Assembly (NCBI GenBank): GCA_017937385.1
Contig: JAGBDR010000016.1
Span: forward strand, 45,803-109,802
Reading direction: 5' to 3'
DNA: 64,000 bases
From: Parabacteroides sp.
Lineage (GTDB): Bacteria > Bacteroidota > Bacteroidia > Bacteroidales > Tannerellaceae
Position 1 is the stretch's first letter. Every line of letters begins with the position of its first letter. The position numbers and the translations under genes were made by a program. Positions 34,091 to 41,737 of the stretch are shown here, in pieces. Below the pieces are notes generated by a model. It saw nothing but the letters and a program-made list of their open reading frames with translations, made no database searches and was not told the DNA's origin.

Positions 34091-34132
34091 TTCTCCTGCA
34101 ATCCTGTGTCCCGTATCGGGATACGGAATCTG

Positions 34133-34720
34133 TCACACCAACGCCAATTTACGGGCCTCCGCATCCCAGCGCGGCTCCGAATAAACCAGGCTGACCACTT
34201 CGGCAGGGGTGGAGGCGACGGCCCAGAGGGCGGCGTGCTGCGGGCGCATGAAATGCTCGCTGACGGCACGGCGGAACATCTCCAACAGAGGGTCGAAATA
34301 GCCGTCCGTGTTCAGGATGATGATGGGGTTGAGATACAGGCCCAACTGTTTCCAGGTGATGACCTCCAGCAACTCTTCGAGTGTGCCGCACCCGCCGGGC
34401 AAGGCGATCGCGGCATCCGACAGGTCGGCCATCCGTTGTTTGCGTTCGTGCATGCTGCCGACTTCGACCAGCTCGGTCAATCCTTTGTGGCACCAATCCT
34501 GTTCCACCATGAAATGGGGGATCACGCCTGTGACCGTCCCGCCGGCTGCCAACACGGCGTCTGAGACGGCACACATCAGGCCTGTATTGCCGGCCCCGTT
34601 GACCACCCGCAACCCCCGCTCGCCCAACAGCCGTCCCAACTCGGCGGCCGCCTCCCGGTAGACGGGAGCGACTTGCGTGCTGGAGGCGCCATACACGCAG
34701 ACGGAAGCAATCTTATTCAT
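34133..34720 (-). CDS. LOG-family protein (cytokinin riboside phosphoribohydrolase-like)
   Basis: Starting at the ATG at 34718-34720, the 195-residue product shows the LOG/lysine-decarboxylase-like signature PGGCGTLEELLEVITWKQLG and the N-terminal Rossmann strand KIASVCVYGASS. Members hydrolyse nucleoside 5'-monophosphates with modified bases to the free base and ribose 5-phosphate; many bacterial members have an unknown physiological substrate. It is cytoplasmic. It lies 11 bp after the AlkD-like gene and is the last gene of that minus-strand cluster. The upstream extension to 35011 runs through the AlkD coding region in another frame and was rejected. Confidence 0.88.
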   Translation of the reverse strand: MNKIASVCVYGASSTQVAPVYREAAAELGRLLGERGLRVVNGAGNTGLMCAVSDAVLAAGGTVTGVIPHFMVEQDWCHKGLTELVEVGSMHERKQRMADLSDAAIALPGGCGTLEELLEVITWKQLGLYLNPIIILNTDGYFDPLLEMFRRAVSEHFMRPQHAALWAVASTPAEVVSLVYSEPRWDAEARKLALV

Positions 34721-34731
34721 ATCTTGTCTTA

Positions 34732-35442
34732 TTAAGATTTCATCTTCAGGAAATATTGCCGCCGGTCTTCCGGGTAATGCTCGATGGCATAGCGGAGCGC
34801 CGTGCGCGGAAGCCGGGTGGCGTAGCGTTCGAGGAAGTCGGTGAGCACCTCCCGGTCGCGCTTGCCCACTTCGCGGAGCATCCAGCCGACGGCCTTGTGC
34901 ATCAAGTCGTGCCGGTGCGTCATCAGCCGCTCGGCCAACGCTAAGGTGTCGGCAAAGTCGGAACGGCGGATAAAGGCCCACGTGCTGACAATCGCAATCC
35001 GCTGTTCCCACAGGTTGTCGCTTGCCGCCAGTTCATACAGGATGGAACGGTCGCGGCCGATCAGATATTCGCCGAGGATATCCCGGCAGGAGAGGTCCAC
35101 CAGGTCCCAGTTGTTGCAACGACGGGTATTCTTGAGGTAGAAACGGCAGATCTTTTCCCGCTCTTCCGCCGTCGTCTTCCGGCATTGGCAACGGTAGACC
35201 AAGATCAGCAGGGCGCAGAGGCGGGCTTCATGCCAAGGGCTGTCCAAGAGGAGCTGCAACTCGTCGAAAGGCATTGCCTTGTTGGCCTTGGCGATGCTGC
35301 GGGTTTGCGGGACCATGACACCTAAGAAACGGTCGCCCTCGCCATACTGCCCCGGGCCGGTCTTGAAGAAACGGCTCAGGTGGGCGGCCTTTTCGGGTGA
35401 ACCGACCGATTGCAGTTCACTCAGCACAAACCGCGCCGTCAT
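34732..35442 (-). CDS. DNA alkylation repair protein (AlkD-like, HEAT-repeat glycosylase)
   Basis: The 236-residue all-helical protein carries the AlkD family region RCNNWDLVDLSCRDILGEYL and repeated helical hairpins such as LWEQRIAIVSTWAFIRR and DLMHKAVGWMLREVGKRD. AlkD-type enzymes excise alkylated purines such as 7-methylguanine using HEAT-like repeats that cradle DNA. Its start codon overlaps the stop of the upstream dehydrogenase gene by 4 bp (ATGA at 35439-35442), so they are co-translated although their functions are not obviously linked. Confidence 0.88.
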   Translation of the reverse strand: MTARFVLSELQSVGSPEKAAHLSRFFKTGPGQYGEGDRFLGVMVPQTRSIAKANKAMPFDELQLLLDSPWHEARLCALLILVYRCQCRKTTAEEREKICRFYLKNTRRCNNWDLVDLSCRDILGEYLIGRDRSILYELAASDNLWEQRIAIVSTWAFIRRSDFADTLALAERLMTHRHDLMHKAVGWMLREVGKRDREVLTDFLERYATRLPRTALRYAIEHYPEDRRQYFLKMKS

Positions 35443-36401
35443 GGACGCAGCACCCGTGACACAGGACGGTCGCCTTCCAGAAATCCGATGACATTGTTGC
35501 AGACCGCGCGCGCCATGATGATGCGCGTCTCTAATGTTTGCGTCCCGATATGGGGCGTGAGGACGACATTCTCCATCTCCAACAGTTCGGGCAGCGGATA
35601 GTCGCCGAACTCGAACACATCCAGGCCGGCCCCGTGGATCGTCCCGTCTTGCAGGGCCTGCACCAACGCTTTCTCGTCGACCAGCGGGCCGCGGGCCGTG
35701 TTGATGAGGACGGCGGAGGGCTTCATCAGCTTTAGTTCCGCCTCGCCGATGATATGGTAAGTCTCCGGCGTATAAGGGGCGTTCAGGGAGACGAAATCGG
35801 ATTGGGAGAGGAGTTCCTCCTTGGTGGCGTAGGTCACGTTCAGCCGGGTTTCCTCTTCGACATAGAGCTGGCGGCGGTTGTGGTAGAGGACCTCCATGCC
35901 ACAGGCGTTCGCCCGGCGGGCAAGGGCTTTCCCTATGCGCCCCATGCCGATGATGCCCAAGGTCTTGCCGGTCACGTTGATCCCTAAGTTCTCCAGGACG
36001 CCGACCTTCATGTCAAGGCGTTCGCGGCGCAGCTTGCGGTCGCATTCGGTCACGCGGCGAGCCACGTCGAGCATCAGCGCGAGCGCGAGGTTGGCGGTCG
36101 GCGCCGTCACGGGGTCGGGGGTATTGGCGACCGTGATGCCTTTCTCCAGGCAGTAGGCAACGTCGATGTTGTTGTAGCCGACCGCATAATTGGCTACCAA
36201 TTTCAGATTAGGAGCCGCATCAATCAGCTCCTTGTTTACCGGAAAGTCGAACATCGAGCAGAGCACGTCGTACTCCGGCATCATTCCCAAAACCTCTTCG
36301 TAGGTGAAATCCCTTCCCTCAGGAAAGGTAACCTCATACTTGCTCTCCAGCTCGGCAAAGCCTTCGCGGAACATGTCGTAAGTGACTAATATCTTTGTCA
36401 T
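35439..36401 (-). CDS. D-isomer-specific 2-hydroxyacid dehydrogenase (glyoxylate/hydroxypyruvate reductase-like)
   Basis: From the ATG at 36399-36401 the product is 320 residues. It contains the NAD-binding motif GIIGMGRIGKALARR, the signature SLNAPYTPETYHIIG and the active-site elements NTARGPLVDEKAL and LTPHIGTQT (His as acid/base). Such enzymes reduce glyoxylate, hydroxypyruvate or related 2-keto acids with NAD(P)H in the cytoplasm. The substrate cannot be told. A minus-strand -7 box (TATTTTTG) lies at 36428-36421, so it heads the unit with the AlkD-like and LOG genes. The 16-residue extension to 36449 was rejected because it crosses that box. Confidence 0.88.
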   Translation of the reverse strand: MTKILVTYDMFREGFAELESKYEVTFPEGRDFTYEEVLGMMPEYDVLCSMFDFPVNKELIDAAPNLKLVANYAVGYNNIDVAYCLEKGITVANTPDPVTAPTANLALALMLDVARRVTECDRKLRRERLDMKVGVLENLGINVTGKTLGIIGMGRIGKALARRANACGMEVLYHNRRQLYVEEETRLNVTYATKEELLSQSDFVSLNAPYTPETYHIIGEAELKLMKPSAVLINTARGPLVDEKALVQALQDGTIHGAGLDVFEFGDYPLPELLEMENVVLTPHIGTQTLETRIIMARAVCNNVIGFLEGDRPVSRVLRP

Positions 36402-36420
36402 GGCTATTCTTTTTTGAGGA

Positions 36421-36428
36421 CAAAAATA
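36421..36428 (-). promoter_or_regulatory. -7 promoter box for the dehydrogenase-alkD-LOG unit
   Basis: The minus strand reads TATTTTTG 20 bases before the dehydrogenase start codon. Confidence 0.45.
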
Positions 36429-36461
36429 CGAAATTATCCGGTTCCACATGAACCCGATTTT

Positions 36462-37277
36462 TCACTTGTCACTTTTTCGCTCCTCATGTTCGCGGATGAA
36501 CCGGACGGCAAGGGGGAAAGCGGCGTCGCGCATGGTGCCGTGGTCGAAACCGCCTAATTCGTAGAGGGTGACATCGGGGTGGCCGAGTAGTCGGAAAAGG
36601 CGGTAGAAATAGGCCGTTTCTTCGTAGCGACCGTACAGTTCCATCTCGCGGTCGCCGGAGAGAAGCAGGATCGGAGGACAGTCTTTCCGGACGTGATAGA
36701 GGGGAGCCGTTTCGTCGATGGTCGGCTGCAAGGGGTTCAGCCCGCGCCGGTTGCGGGTTTCGAAATGGGTGATGACCTGGCCGCTGAAAGGGATGATCCC
36801 GGCGAGCCGGTCGGCGTCCTGGCCGTAACGCGCCAACAGCGTCTTGTCGAGTCCGACCATGTCGACCAGATAGCCGCCGGCGGAATGGCCGGCAATGTAG
36901 ATGGAGGAGGGGTTGCCCCCGTATTGCGCGATATGATCGAACACCCAGGCGATGGCGGCTGCGGCATCATCGACGATCTCCATCGTCTGCACATGAGGCG
37001 ACAGGCGGTATTCGACCCCGACCACGACCATGCCTTCCGTCAGCAATTGGGAAGGCACCTCGCGGCTTCCGCCCGTCAGTCCGCCGCCATGAAACCAGAC
37101 GACGACAGGCGCATTCTTCACTTCCGCCCGGTAGGCGATATCCAGGCGGCACATTTTGTCGGCATACTCGTCCGTAGCGGCCTCGCGATACGGCACATTG
37201 CGCTTATAGGCATACCCCGTAGCGGCAGCCGCCACGGAAACCAACATCAGCAAGAGGGATAACCAAGTCTTGTTCAT
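36462..37277 (-). CDS. Exported alpha/beta hydrolase (carboxylesterase type)
   Basis: A signal peptide (about residues 1-20) is followed by an esterase fold of the HSL/carboxylesterase group: oxyanion motif HGGG at residues 63-66, nucleophile elbow GHSAGG with Ser132, and the catalytic His in GFDHGTM near the end; the Asp is probably in LLLSGDRE. The 271-residue enzyme likely hydrolyses small acyl esters, perhaps acetyl groups on glycans, in the periplasm. It is 60 bp upstream of the dehydrogenase start on the same strand but both have their own -7 box. Confidence 0.82.
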   Translation of the reverse strand: MNKTWLSLLLMLVSVAAAATGYAYKRNVPYREAATDEYADKMCRLDIAYRAEVKNAPVVVWFHGGGLTGGSREVPSQLLTEGMVVVGVEYRLSPHVQTMEIVDDAAAAIAWVFDHIAQYGGNPSSIYIAGHSAGGYLVDMVGLDKTLLARYGQDADRLAGIIPFSGQVITHFETRNRRGLNPLQPTIDETAPLYHVRKDCPPILLLSGDREMELYGRYEETAYFYRLFRLLGHPDVTLYELGGFDHGTMRDAAFPLAVRFIREHEERKSDK

Positions 37278-37296
37278 ACGATTTGATTTTAGATGC

Positions 37297-37304
37297 CAAA
37301 AGTA
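37297..37304 (-). promoter_or_regulatory. -7 promoter box for the esterase gene
   Basis: The minus strand reads TACTTTTG 20 bases before the start codon at 37277. Confidence 0.45.
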
Positions 37305-37359
37305 GCCTGATTTTTACACGTATGCAAGGAATTCGGGGTTTCGCTGTCAAAACTCATCC

Positions 37360-37788
37360 GTTACTTTTCTCTTGAAAGAAAAGTAACCAAAAGTTCAAGG
37401 CTGAACCGGTCTCGCTACTCCGTTCCCTCTGTTCGCTGTCGCGTCTGAAACTCGCTTCGCTCAAACAGCAGACGCTCCGGACGCTCACTCCGGTCACTGC
37501 GCTTAACGCTCGTCCGCTTAGGCCGGAGATAGAGCCTGGCGGCTCTTTAGGGATGGCCGATACCTGCACCTATATCACAAGTGGCATCGGCCATCCTAAA
37601 AGAAAGCGGAGCTTTCTCGGAAAGGCCTAAGCGGACGGGCGTCAAGCGGAGGGGAAAGGTGTAGCGGCAGGAGCCTGCGCTGTTTGAGCGAAGCGAGTTT
37701 CGCAGGCGACAGCGGAACCTTTGCCCGGAGTAGCCCGGACGGTTAAGCCTTGATCTTTTGGTTACTTTTGGATCAAGCCAAAAGTAAC
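37360..37788. repeat. 429-bp nested palindromic intergenic element
   Basis: The whole stretch folds back on itself around base 37574. The outer arms begin with GTTACTTTT (37360) and end with AAAAGTAAC (37780-37788) and carry AAAGTAACCAAAAG and its complement. Middle arms are AACTCGCTTCGCTCAAACAG (about 37449) with its complement near 37680, then CGTCCGCTTAGGCC (about 37511) with GGCCTAAGCGGACG (about 37625). The innermost pair is GGATGGCCGAT (37551-37561) and ATCGGCCATCC (37586-37596). All pairs share the same centre. It sits in a 577-bp divergent gap and encodes no credible protein. The size and terminal repeats suggest a non-autonomous mobile element or a large structured RNA. Confidence 0.85.
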
Positions 37789-37823
37789 ATACCCCGATAA
37801 GGCTAATATTGGCCAATTATCCC

Positions 37824-37831
37824 TACATTTG
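37824..37831 (+). promoter_or_regulatory. -7 promoter box for the spmA-spmB fusion gene
   Basis: TACATTTG, 24 bases before the ATG at 37855. Confidence 0.5.
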
Positions 37832-37854
37832 TCATCTCAACACAATAAACAGCT

Positions 37855-39087
37855 ATGGTTCTCAATTACATCTGGATTGCTTTCTTCCTGATTGCCTTCG
37901 CGGTGGCGCTCTGCAAGCTGGTCATCGGCGGGGATACGGAAGTTTTTACCAACATCATCAACGCCTCTTTCGCCTCGGCCAAGACGGGGTTCGAGATCTC
38001 CCTCGGGCTGACGGGCGTCTTAGCGCTCTGGCTTGGGATCATGAAAATCGGGGAACGGGGCGGCGTGATACAGGCGTTTGCGCGGCTGACGTCGCCCGTG
38101 TTCAGCAAGCTCTTTCCTGAAATACCGAAAGACCATCCGGCGACAGGCTCCATCTTCATGTGCATCTCCGCCAACCTCTTGGGACTGGACAACGCCGCCA
38201 CGCCGATGGGGCTGAAAGCCATGAAGGAGCTTCAGGAGCTGAACAGGCAGAAGGATTCGGCCAGCAACCCGATGATCATGTTCCTCTGCATCAACGCGTC
38301 GGGGCTGACGCTGATCCCGGTCTCCATCATGACCTACCGGACGCAGATGGGAGCGGCCAACCCCGCCGATGTCTTCCTGCCCCTCATGCTCGCGACCTTC
38401 TCCTCCACCCTGGTCGCGATTCTGGCGGTCTGTGTCAAGCAACGGATCAATATCCTGCAACGCAACTTAGTGCTTTTCTTCGGCGGGATGATCGCGTTTG
38501 TCGGCGGCGTGGCGTGGCTCTTCGGGAGGATGGACAAGGAGTCGGCCTCCCTCTACTCTACCCTGTTTGCCAACCTGCTGCTCTTCTCCATCATCTGCGG
38601 GTTCATCATCAGCGGGATCCGGAAGAAGATAAACGTCTATGACACGTTCATCGAAGGGGCGAAAGAGGGGTTCCGGACAGCCGTGACGATCATCCCCTAC
38701 CTCATCGCCGTGCTGGTCGCCATCGCCGTCTTCCGGGCTTCGGGGGCGATGGATTTCCTGATCGACGGCATCCGTCTGGGGGTCGCGTCGGCAGGACTGG
38801 ACACGCAGTTCGTGGAGGGCCTGCCCACCATGCTGATGAAACCGCTCAGCGGCAGTGGGGCACGGGGCTTGATGCTGGATGCGATGGGGACCTACGGGGC
38901 GGATTCGTTCGTCGGCCGCCTTTGTTCCATTGTGCAGGGGTCGAGCGACACGACTTTCTATGTCGTCGCCCTCTATTTCGGCAGTGTCGGGGTGCGCAAC
39001 ACCTACTATACGATCCCCTGTTCCCTGTTGGCCGACCTGGCGGGGGCGGTTGCGGCAGTCGCCATGACCTATCTGTTTTTTACCTGA
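37855..39087 (+). CDS. SpmA-SpmB fusion membrane protein (nucleoside-recognition/Gate domains)
   Basis: The 410-residue protein joins two Gate-type membrane domains. Residues about 1-200 look like SpmA (CISANLLGLDNAATPMGLKA) and residues about 230-410 like SpmB (TIIPYLIAVLVAIAVFRASG and KPLSGSGARGLMLDAM). In Bacillus these are two genes needed for spore core dehydration; Bacteroidetes do not sporulate but often carry the fused form with unknown transport function. About ten hydrophobic helices place it in the inner membrane. It has its own -7 box and is followed 40 bp later by a HEPN/nucleotidyltransferase pair, which appears unrelated. Confidence 0.87.
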   Translation: MVLNYIWIAFFLIAFAVALCKLVIGGDTEVFTNIINASFASAKTGFEISLGLTGVLALWLGIMKIGERGGVIQAFARLTSPVFSKLFPEIPKDHPATGSIFMCISANLLGLDNAATPMGLKAMKELQELNRQKDSASNPMIMFLCINASGLTLIPVSIMTYRTQMGAANPADVFLPLMLATFSSTLVAILAVCVKQRINILQRNLVLFFGGMIAFVGGVAWLFGRMDKESASLYSTLFANLLLFSIICGFIISGIRKKINVYDTFIEGAKEGFRTAVTIIPYLIAVLVAIAVFRASGAMDFLIDGIRLGVASAGLDTQFVEGLPTMLMKPLSGSGARGLMLDAMGTYGADSFVGRLCSIVQGSSDTTFYVVALYFGSVGVRNTYYTIPCSLLADLAGAVAAVAMTYLFFT

Positions 39088-39127
39088 AATTTCGTACCTT
39101 CGTATGCTAAAAACAGAGAGAAAGAAT

Positions 39128-39541
39128 ATGGGACAACAAGACATACGCTGGAAACAACGTTTCCAGAACTTCGACAAAGCGTTCCTCCGACTGAGCGAGG
39201 CTATCCGGATCATACGGGACGACCCGGACAATTTCCTCTTGCAGGCCGGACTGCTCCAAATCTACGAGTTCACTTTCGAACTTTCGTGGAAAACGTTGAA
39301 AGACTACTTGGAGGCAGAAGGATTCACGTGCGCCTCCCCGCGTGCCACCTTGCGGCAAGCGTTCCAATCGGGCTATATTCAGGACGGCGACTTATGGCTG
39401 CAAGCCTTGAACGACCGGAATCTGACCACGCATACGTATGACGAGGCTACCGCCCTATCGGTCGCAAACAACATTCAAACCCTATATTTCCCTCTACTAA
39501 AGGAGTTGCACGTATGGCTGGAGATGCAATCACGCGATTAG
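39128..39541 (+). CDS. HEPN-domain protein (nucleotidyltransferase substrate-binding, HI0074 type)
   Basis: I use the ATG at 39128, giving 137 residues. The protein matches the HI0074 group: WKQRFQNFDKAFLRL at the start, FEFSW-like ELSWKTLKDYL in the middle and the HEPN motif Arg-x4-His-x-Tyr in NDRNLTTHTYDEA. In HepT-type toxins this motif is the RNase centre, silenced when the partner nucleotidyltransferase adenylylates the Tyr. The partner gene overlaps by 28 bp, so the two are co-translated. The pair may be a toxin-antitoxin module; the order is HEPN first. A TACCTTCG at 39096 resembles a weak -7 box. Confidence 0.82.
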   Translation: MGQQDIRWKQRFQNFDKAFLRLSEAIRIIRDDPDNFLLQAGLLQIYEFTFELSWKTLKDYLEAEGFTCASPRATLRQAFQSGYIQDGDLWLQALNDRNLTTHTYDEATALSVANNIQTLYFPLLKELHVWLEMQSRD

Positions 39542-39834
39542 GGCTGACACCCGGACACAAGGCGATTATCGACCGGATCTTCTCGCGATATCCGCATGTC
39601 GAGGAAGTCATCGTGTTCGGCTCAAGGGCAAAGGGCAATTACAAGCCCGGCTCGGACATCGACTTGGCAATCAAAGGTCCCGGCTTGACAAGAGAAGACC
39701 TGTGCGCCCTTGCGGGAGCATTCGAAGAATCGCTCCTGCCCTTTTTCGTCGATCTCCTCTCCTATTCCTCCATTACGAACCCCGATCTGAAAGCACATAT
39801 CGACCGGGTTGGAATCAGTATTTACAGGCAATAG
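39514..39834 (+). CDS. Minimal nucleotidyltransferase (MNT/MntA type)
   Basis: The 106-residue protein has the minimal nucleotidyltransferase signature VFGSRAKGNYKPGSDIDLAI, with GS followed by the metal-binding D-x-D pair. It overlaps the HEPN gene by 28 bp in another frame. MNT antitoxins of this class transfer AMP from ATP to the HEPN partner. The C-terminus (AHIDRVGISIYRQ) is usual for the family. This is module one of two; a differently built module lies 1 kb downstream on the other strand. Confidence 0.85.
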   Translation: MAGDAITRLGLTPGHKAIIDRIFSRYPHVEEVIVFGSRAKGNYKPGSDIDLAIKGPGLTREDLCALAGAFEESLLPFFVDLLSYSSITNPDLKAHIDRVGISIYRQ

Positions 39835-39987
39835 GAAATGTATGACGAGGCTATTTTCACCTACTATCAAAATGATACTGCGACCCCATGTAAATCGGAT
39901 TTGTAGTGCATCTATTTGGAATTAGTATAGCGAGTAATATTTTTTAATATATCATTCAGTAAGATAAAACGCAAAAAGAATAACAAT

Positions 39988-40422
39988 ATGGCAATAGCAT
40001 TCTACGCGGAAGAGATCCAGCTTCCGGCAATCAAAAAGAGAGCGGTCAGCAACTGGGTCAAAGAGGTGGCCGCCACATACGGGAAGAAAGTGGGCGACAT
40101 CAGCTACATTTTCTGTTCGGACGAGAAGATCCTGGAAGTAAACCGCCAGTATCTCCAACACGATTATTACACGGACATCATCACGTTCGACTATACAAGC
40201 GGCAATAAGATCTCCGGCGACCTCTTCATCAGCCTCGACACGGTGAAGACCAATTCCGAGGCGTTCAACACCCCCTACAACGAAGAGCTCCACCGCACCA
40301 TCATCCACGGCATCCTCCACCTCTGCGGCATCAACGACAAAGGCCCTGGCGAACGCGAAATCATGGAAGCCAACGAGAACAAGGCGCTGGCGATACTACC
40401 GGAGGAATGCAGGGAGACTTGA
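39988..40422 (+). CDS. ybeY: Endoribonuclease YbeY (rRNA maturation)
   Basis: The 144-residue protein has the zinc-site motif HGILHLCGIND, in which the first two His match the H-x3-H of YbeY; the third ligand, His in most bacteria, is not present at the usual place (INDKGPGE follows), as is common in Bacteroidetes. DIITFDYTSG and SGDLFISLDTV match the family core. YbeY acts in 16S rRNA 3'-end processing and ribosome quality control. It is flanked by HEPN/MNT modules on both sides. The 153-bp gap in front is AT-rich and shows no clear -7 box. Confidence 0.9.
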   Translation: MAIAFYAEEIQLPAIKKRAVSNWVKEVAATYGKKVGDISYIFCSDEKILEVNRQYLQHDYYTDIITFDYTSGNKISGDLFISLDTVKTNSEAFNTPYNEELHRTIIHGILHLCGINDKGPGEREIMEANENKALAILPEECRET

Positions 40423-40449
40423 AAGGTGCTGTAGGCGCCTTTCGACATA
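40422..40449. repeat. Solo REP-like unit
   Basis: AAAGGTGCTGTAGGCGCCTT followed by TCGACATA, beginning at the ybeY stop codon, matches the unit at 11591 and 58295. Confidence 0.8.
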
Positions 40450-40490
40450 CCACCTCTATCCTTATAGGGGTATGAACTATATGGCTAAAA

Positions 40491-40874
40491 TCAATATTGA
40501 AGTGAATCGATTATCCTCAACATCGCAGACTTCAAAGGAGGCAAACTTTGCTTAACAATGGCAAATATAATTTCTTCATCAATATTGGCATATTCATGTG
40601 AGATAATATTCCGAAGGCTAACTATTTTACGCCAAGGTATGTCTGAATATTCAGCCAATAACTTGCCATTCGTACTTTCATCTATTTTTTTCACATTTTC
40701 TCCAATAATTTGAAGACGCATTACACAACCATCAAAAATCAACACACGCTGAGGGGAAAGGAGAAAATCTTCAGGTACTTGGATGGATTCACTCCACATC
40801 ATTATTAAATTGATGGATTCAACTATCAATTCACAACGGTCCAATATTCTTACATTATCAAACATAGATTCCAT
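40491..40874 (-). CDS. HEPN toxin-like protein (HepT/DUF86 type)
   Basis: A 127-residue helical protein with the HEPN centre Arg-x4-His-x-Tyr in SLRNIISHEYANID, the arrangement of HepT RNases. Starts at 40883 (TTG), 40874 (ATG) and 40865 (ATG) are possible; I use 40874, which keeps a 17-bp overlap with the nucleotidyltransferase gene upstream. The predicted role is an RNA-cleaving toxin whose Tyr is adenylylated by the partner. It differs from the HEPN protein at 39128 in sequence and in gene order (here second). Confidence 0.83.
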   Translation of the reverse strand: MESMFDNVRILDRCELIVESINLIMMWSESIQVPEDFLLSPQRVLIFDGCVMRLQIIGENVKKIDESTNGKLLAEYSDIPWRKIVSLRNIISHEYANIDEEIIFAIVKQSLPPLKSAMLRIIDSLQY

Positions 40875-41151
40875 CCTTGACAATATTCCTTTTTAGAGCC
40901 GGGCGTAAAGAGTCACGCAATCTAACCAGATCAACCTTGCATTTGCACAATGATTCTAATAGTTCTTTAAGATCAAAGATTATAAACGGCTCGACTTTTT
41001 CAAGCGAAACGAATACATCAAGATCACTATCTTCATTCTGTTCACCTCTGGCAACAGATCCGAAGATCCCCAATTCTTTAATTCCAAACCGGGGACCAAA
41101 TTCTCTTTTGAACTCAGATAGTATTTCTTTGTATTCCGTTACAGACTTCAT
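40858..41151 (-). CDS. Minimal nucleotidyltransferase antitoxin (MntA type)
   Basis: The 97-residue protein starts MKSVTEYKEILSEF and has the motif GIFGSVARGEQNEDSDLDVFV with GS and the D-x-D pair. It directly precedes and overlaps the HepT-like gene, the usual MntA-HepT order. I chose the ATG at 41149-41151; an upstream extension to 41220 is AT-rich and unlike the family. Compared with neighbouring genes the composition is AT-rich, which suggests transfer. Confidence 0.85.
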   Translation of the reverse strand: MKSVTEYKEILSEFKREFGPRFGIKELGIFGSVARGEQNEDSDLDVFVSLEKVEPFIIFDLKELLESLCKCKVDLVRLRDSLRPALKRNIVKDGIYV

Positions 41152-41235
41152 AAATCCATCTTTTTCCACAAAGTTAGAAATAAAATCCAAATATACAACT
41201 CGGTATTTATCTCCCAACACTTTTCATTCCTAATA

Positions 41236-41264
41236 CTCGCCCAAAACAACCATTTGCTCATTTA
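41236..41264 (+). promoter_or_regulatory. LytTR-like direct-repeat operator, site 1
   Basis: CTCGCCCA (41236-41243) and CTCATTTA (41257-41264) are direct repeats with starts 21 bp apart, the geometry of LytTR-domain sites. The second repeat ends 25 bp before a -7 box at 41290. The same arrangement is found before the sensor kinase gene. Confidence 0.6.
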
Positions 41265-41289
41265 CCGGACAAATCCCTGTATTATCACA

Positions 41290-41297
41290 TAGATTTG
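41290..41297 (+). promoter_or_regulatory. -7 promoter box for the small lipoprotein gene
   Basis: TAGATTTG, 76 bases before the ATG at 41374 and 25 bp after the LytTR-like repeats. Confidence 0.5.
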
Positions 41298-41373
41298 GGG
41301 CAGAACTCTATTACCGGCCTAATCCTGGGAACAGGTAAATAAGCGTTTGGTAATCATCATAAAATTATCAGGT

Positions 41374-41577
41374 ATGAGAAATGTGACGATCTTCTTGCTT
41401 TCTATCCTGTTGACAACGGCAGGTTGTAACAGACAACATCAATCACTAAATGCGTTTGAGCTTTGCCAGGATTATAAAAAGGGTAGGCTGAAAGGCAAAC
41501 TGAAAGAGGTTGCCGCTACATTGGGGGAGGATGACAATCGGGTGGTTATGTTGGTGAAACATAGGAAGAAAGGCCTA
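41374..41577 (+). CDS. Small lipoprotein of unknown function
   Basis: The ATG at 41374 begins a clear lipoprotein signal (MRNVTIFLLSILLTTAGC, Cys18), followed by only 49 residues that are basic and probably helical. The stop is at 41578-41580. I know no family for it. It lies 161 bp upstream of the LytS-like kinase gene, with its own -7 box and a LytTR-like direct repeat matching that of the kinase promoter, so it is likely a target of the response regulator and might signal to, or be monitored by, the kinase periplasmic domain. The 9-codon upstream extension was rejected because it precedes the signal peptide. Confidence 0.6.
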
Positions 41578-41638
41578 TAAGCGTATTACTGAGAGGTTTA
41601 TGACAAAGATACACATTCATTTGTCATAATCAAATATA

Positions 41639-41667
41639 CTCATTCAAAACGACTGCCTGCTCATTCA
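41639..41667 (+). promoter_or_regulatory. LytTR-like direct-repeat operator, site 2
   Basis: CTCATTCA occurs at 41639-41646 and again at 41660-41667, a perfect 8-base direct repeat with a 21-bp step. The second copy ends 26 bp before the -7 box at 41694. Site 1 has nearly the same repeat, step and distance. Confidence 0.65.
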
Positions 41668-41693
41668 TCCAACAAGAAACGGTCTTTACGGGA

Positions 41694-41701
41694 TATATTT
41701 G
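41694..41701 (+). promoter_or_regulatory. -7 promoter box for the two-component operon
   Basis: TATATTTG, 36 bases before the kinase ATG at 41738. Confidence 0.55.
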
Positions 41702-41737
41702 AAAGGTAATTCAATTATTCATCTTATTTTTACAGGT

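Larger units (their letters stand above)
33696..34132. other. Intergenic region with hairpins and a phased box array
   Basis: About 440 bp between the stop of the DUF6383 gene and the stop of the LOG gene. It holds a perfect 12-bp hairpin (33754-33781), a second hairpin (33912-33944) and the five-box 23-bp array (33983-34090). I see no gene; a 76-residue plus frame at 33823 overlaps these elements. Confidence 0.7.
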
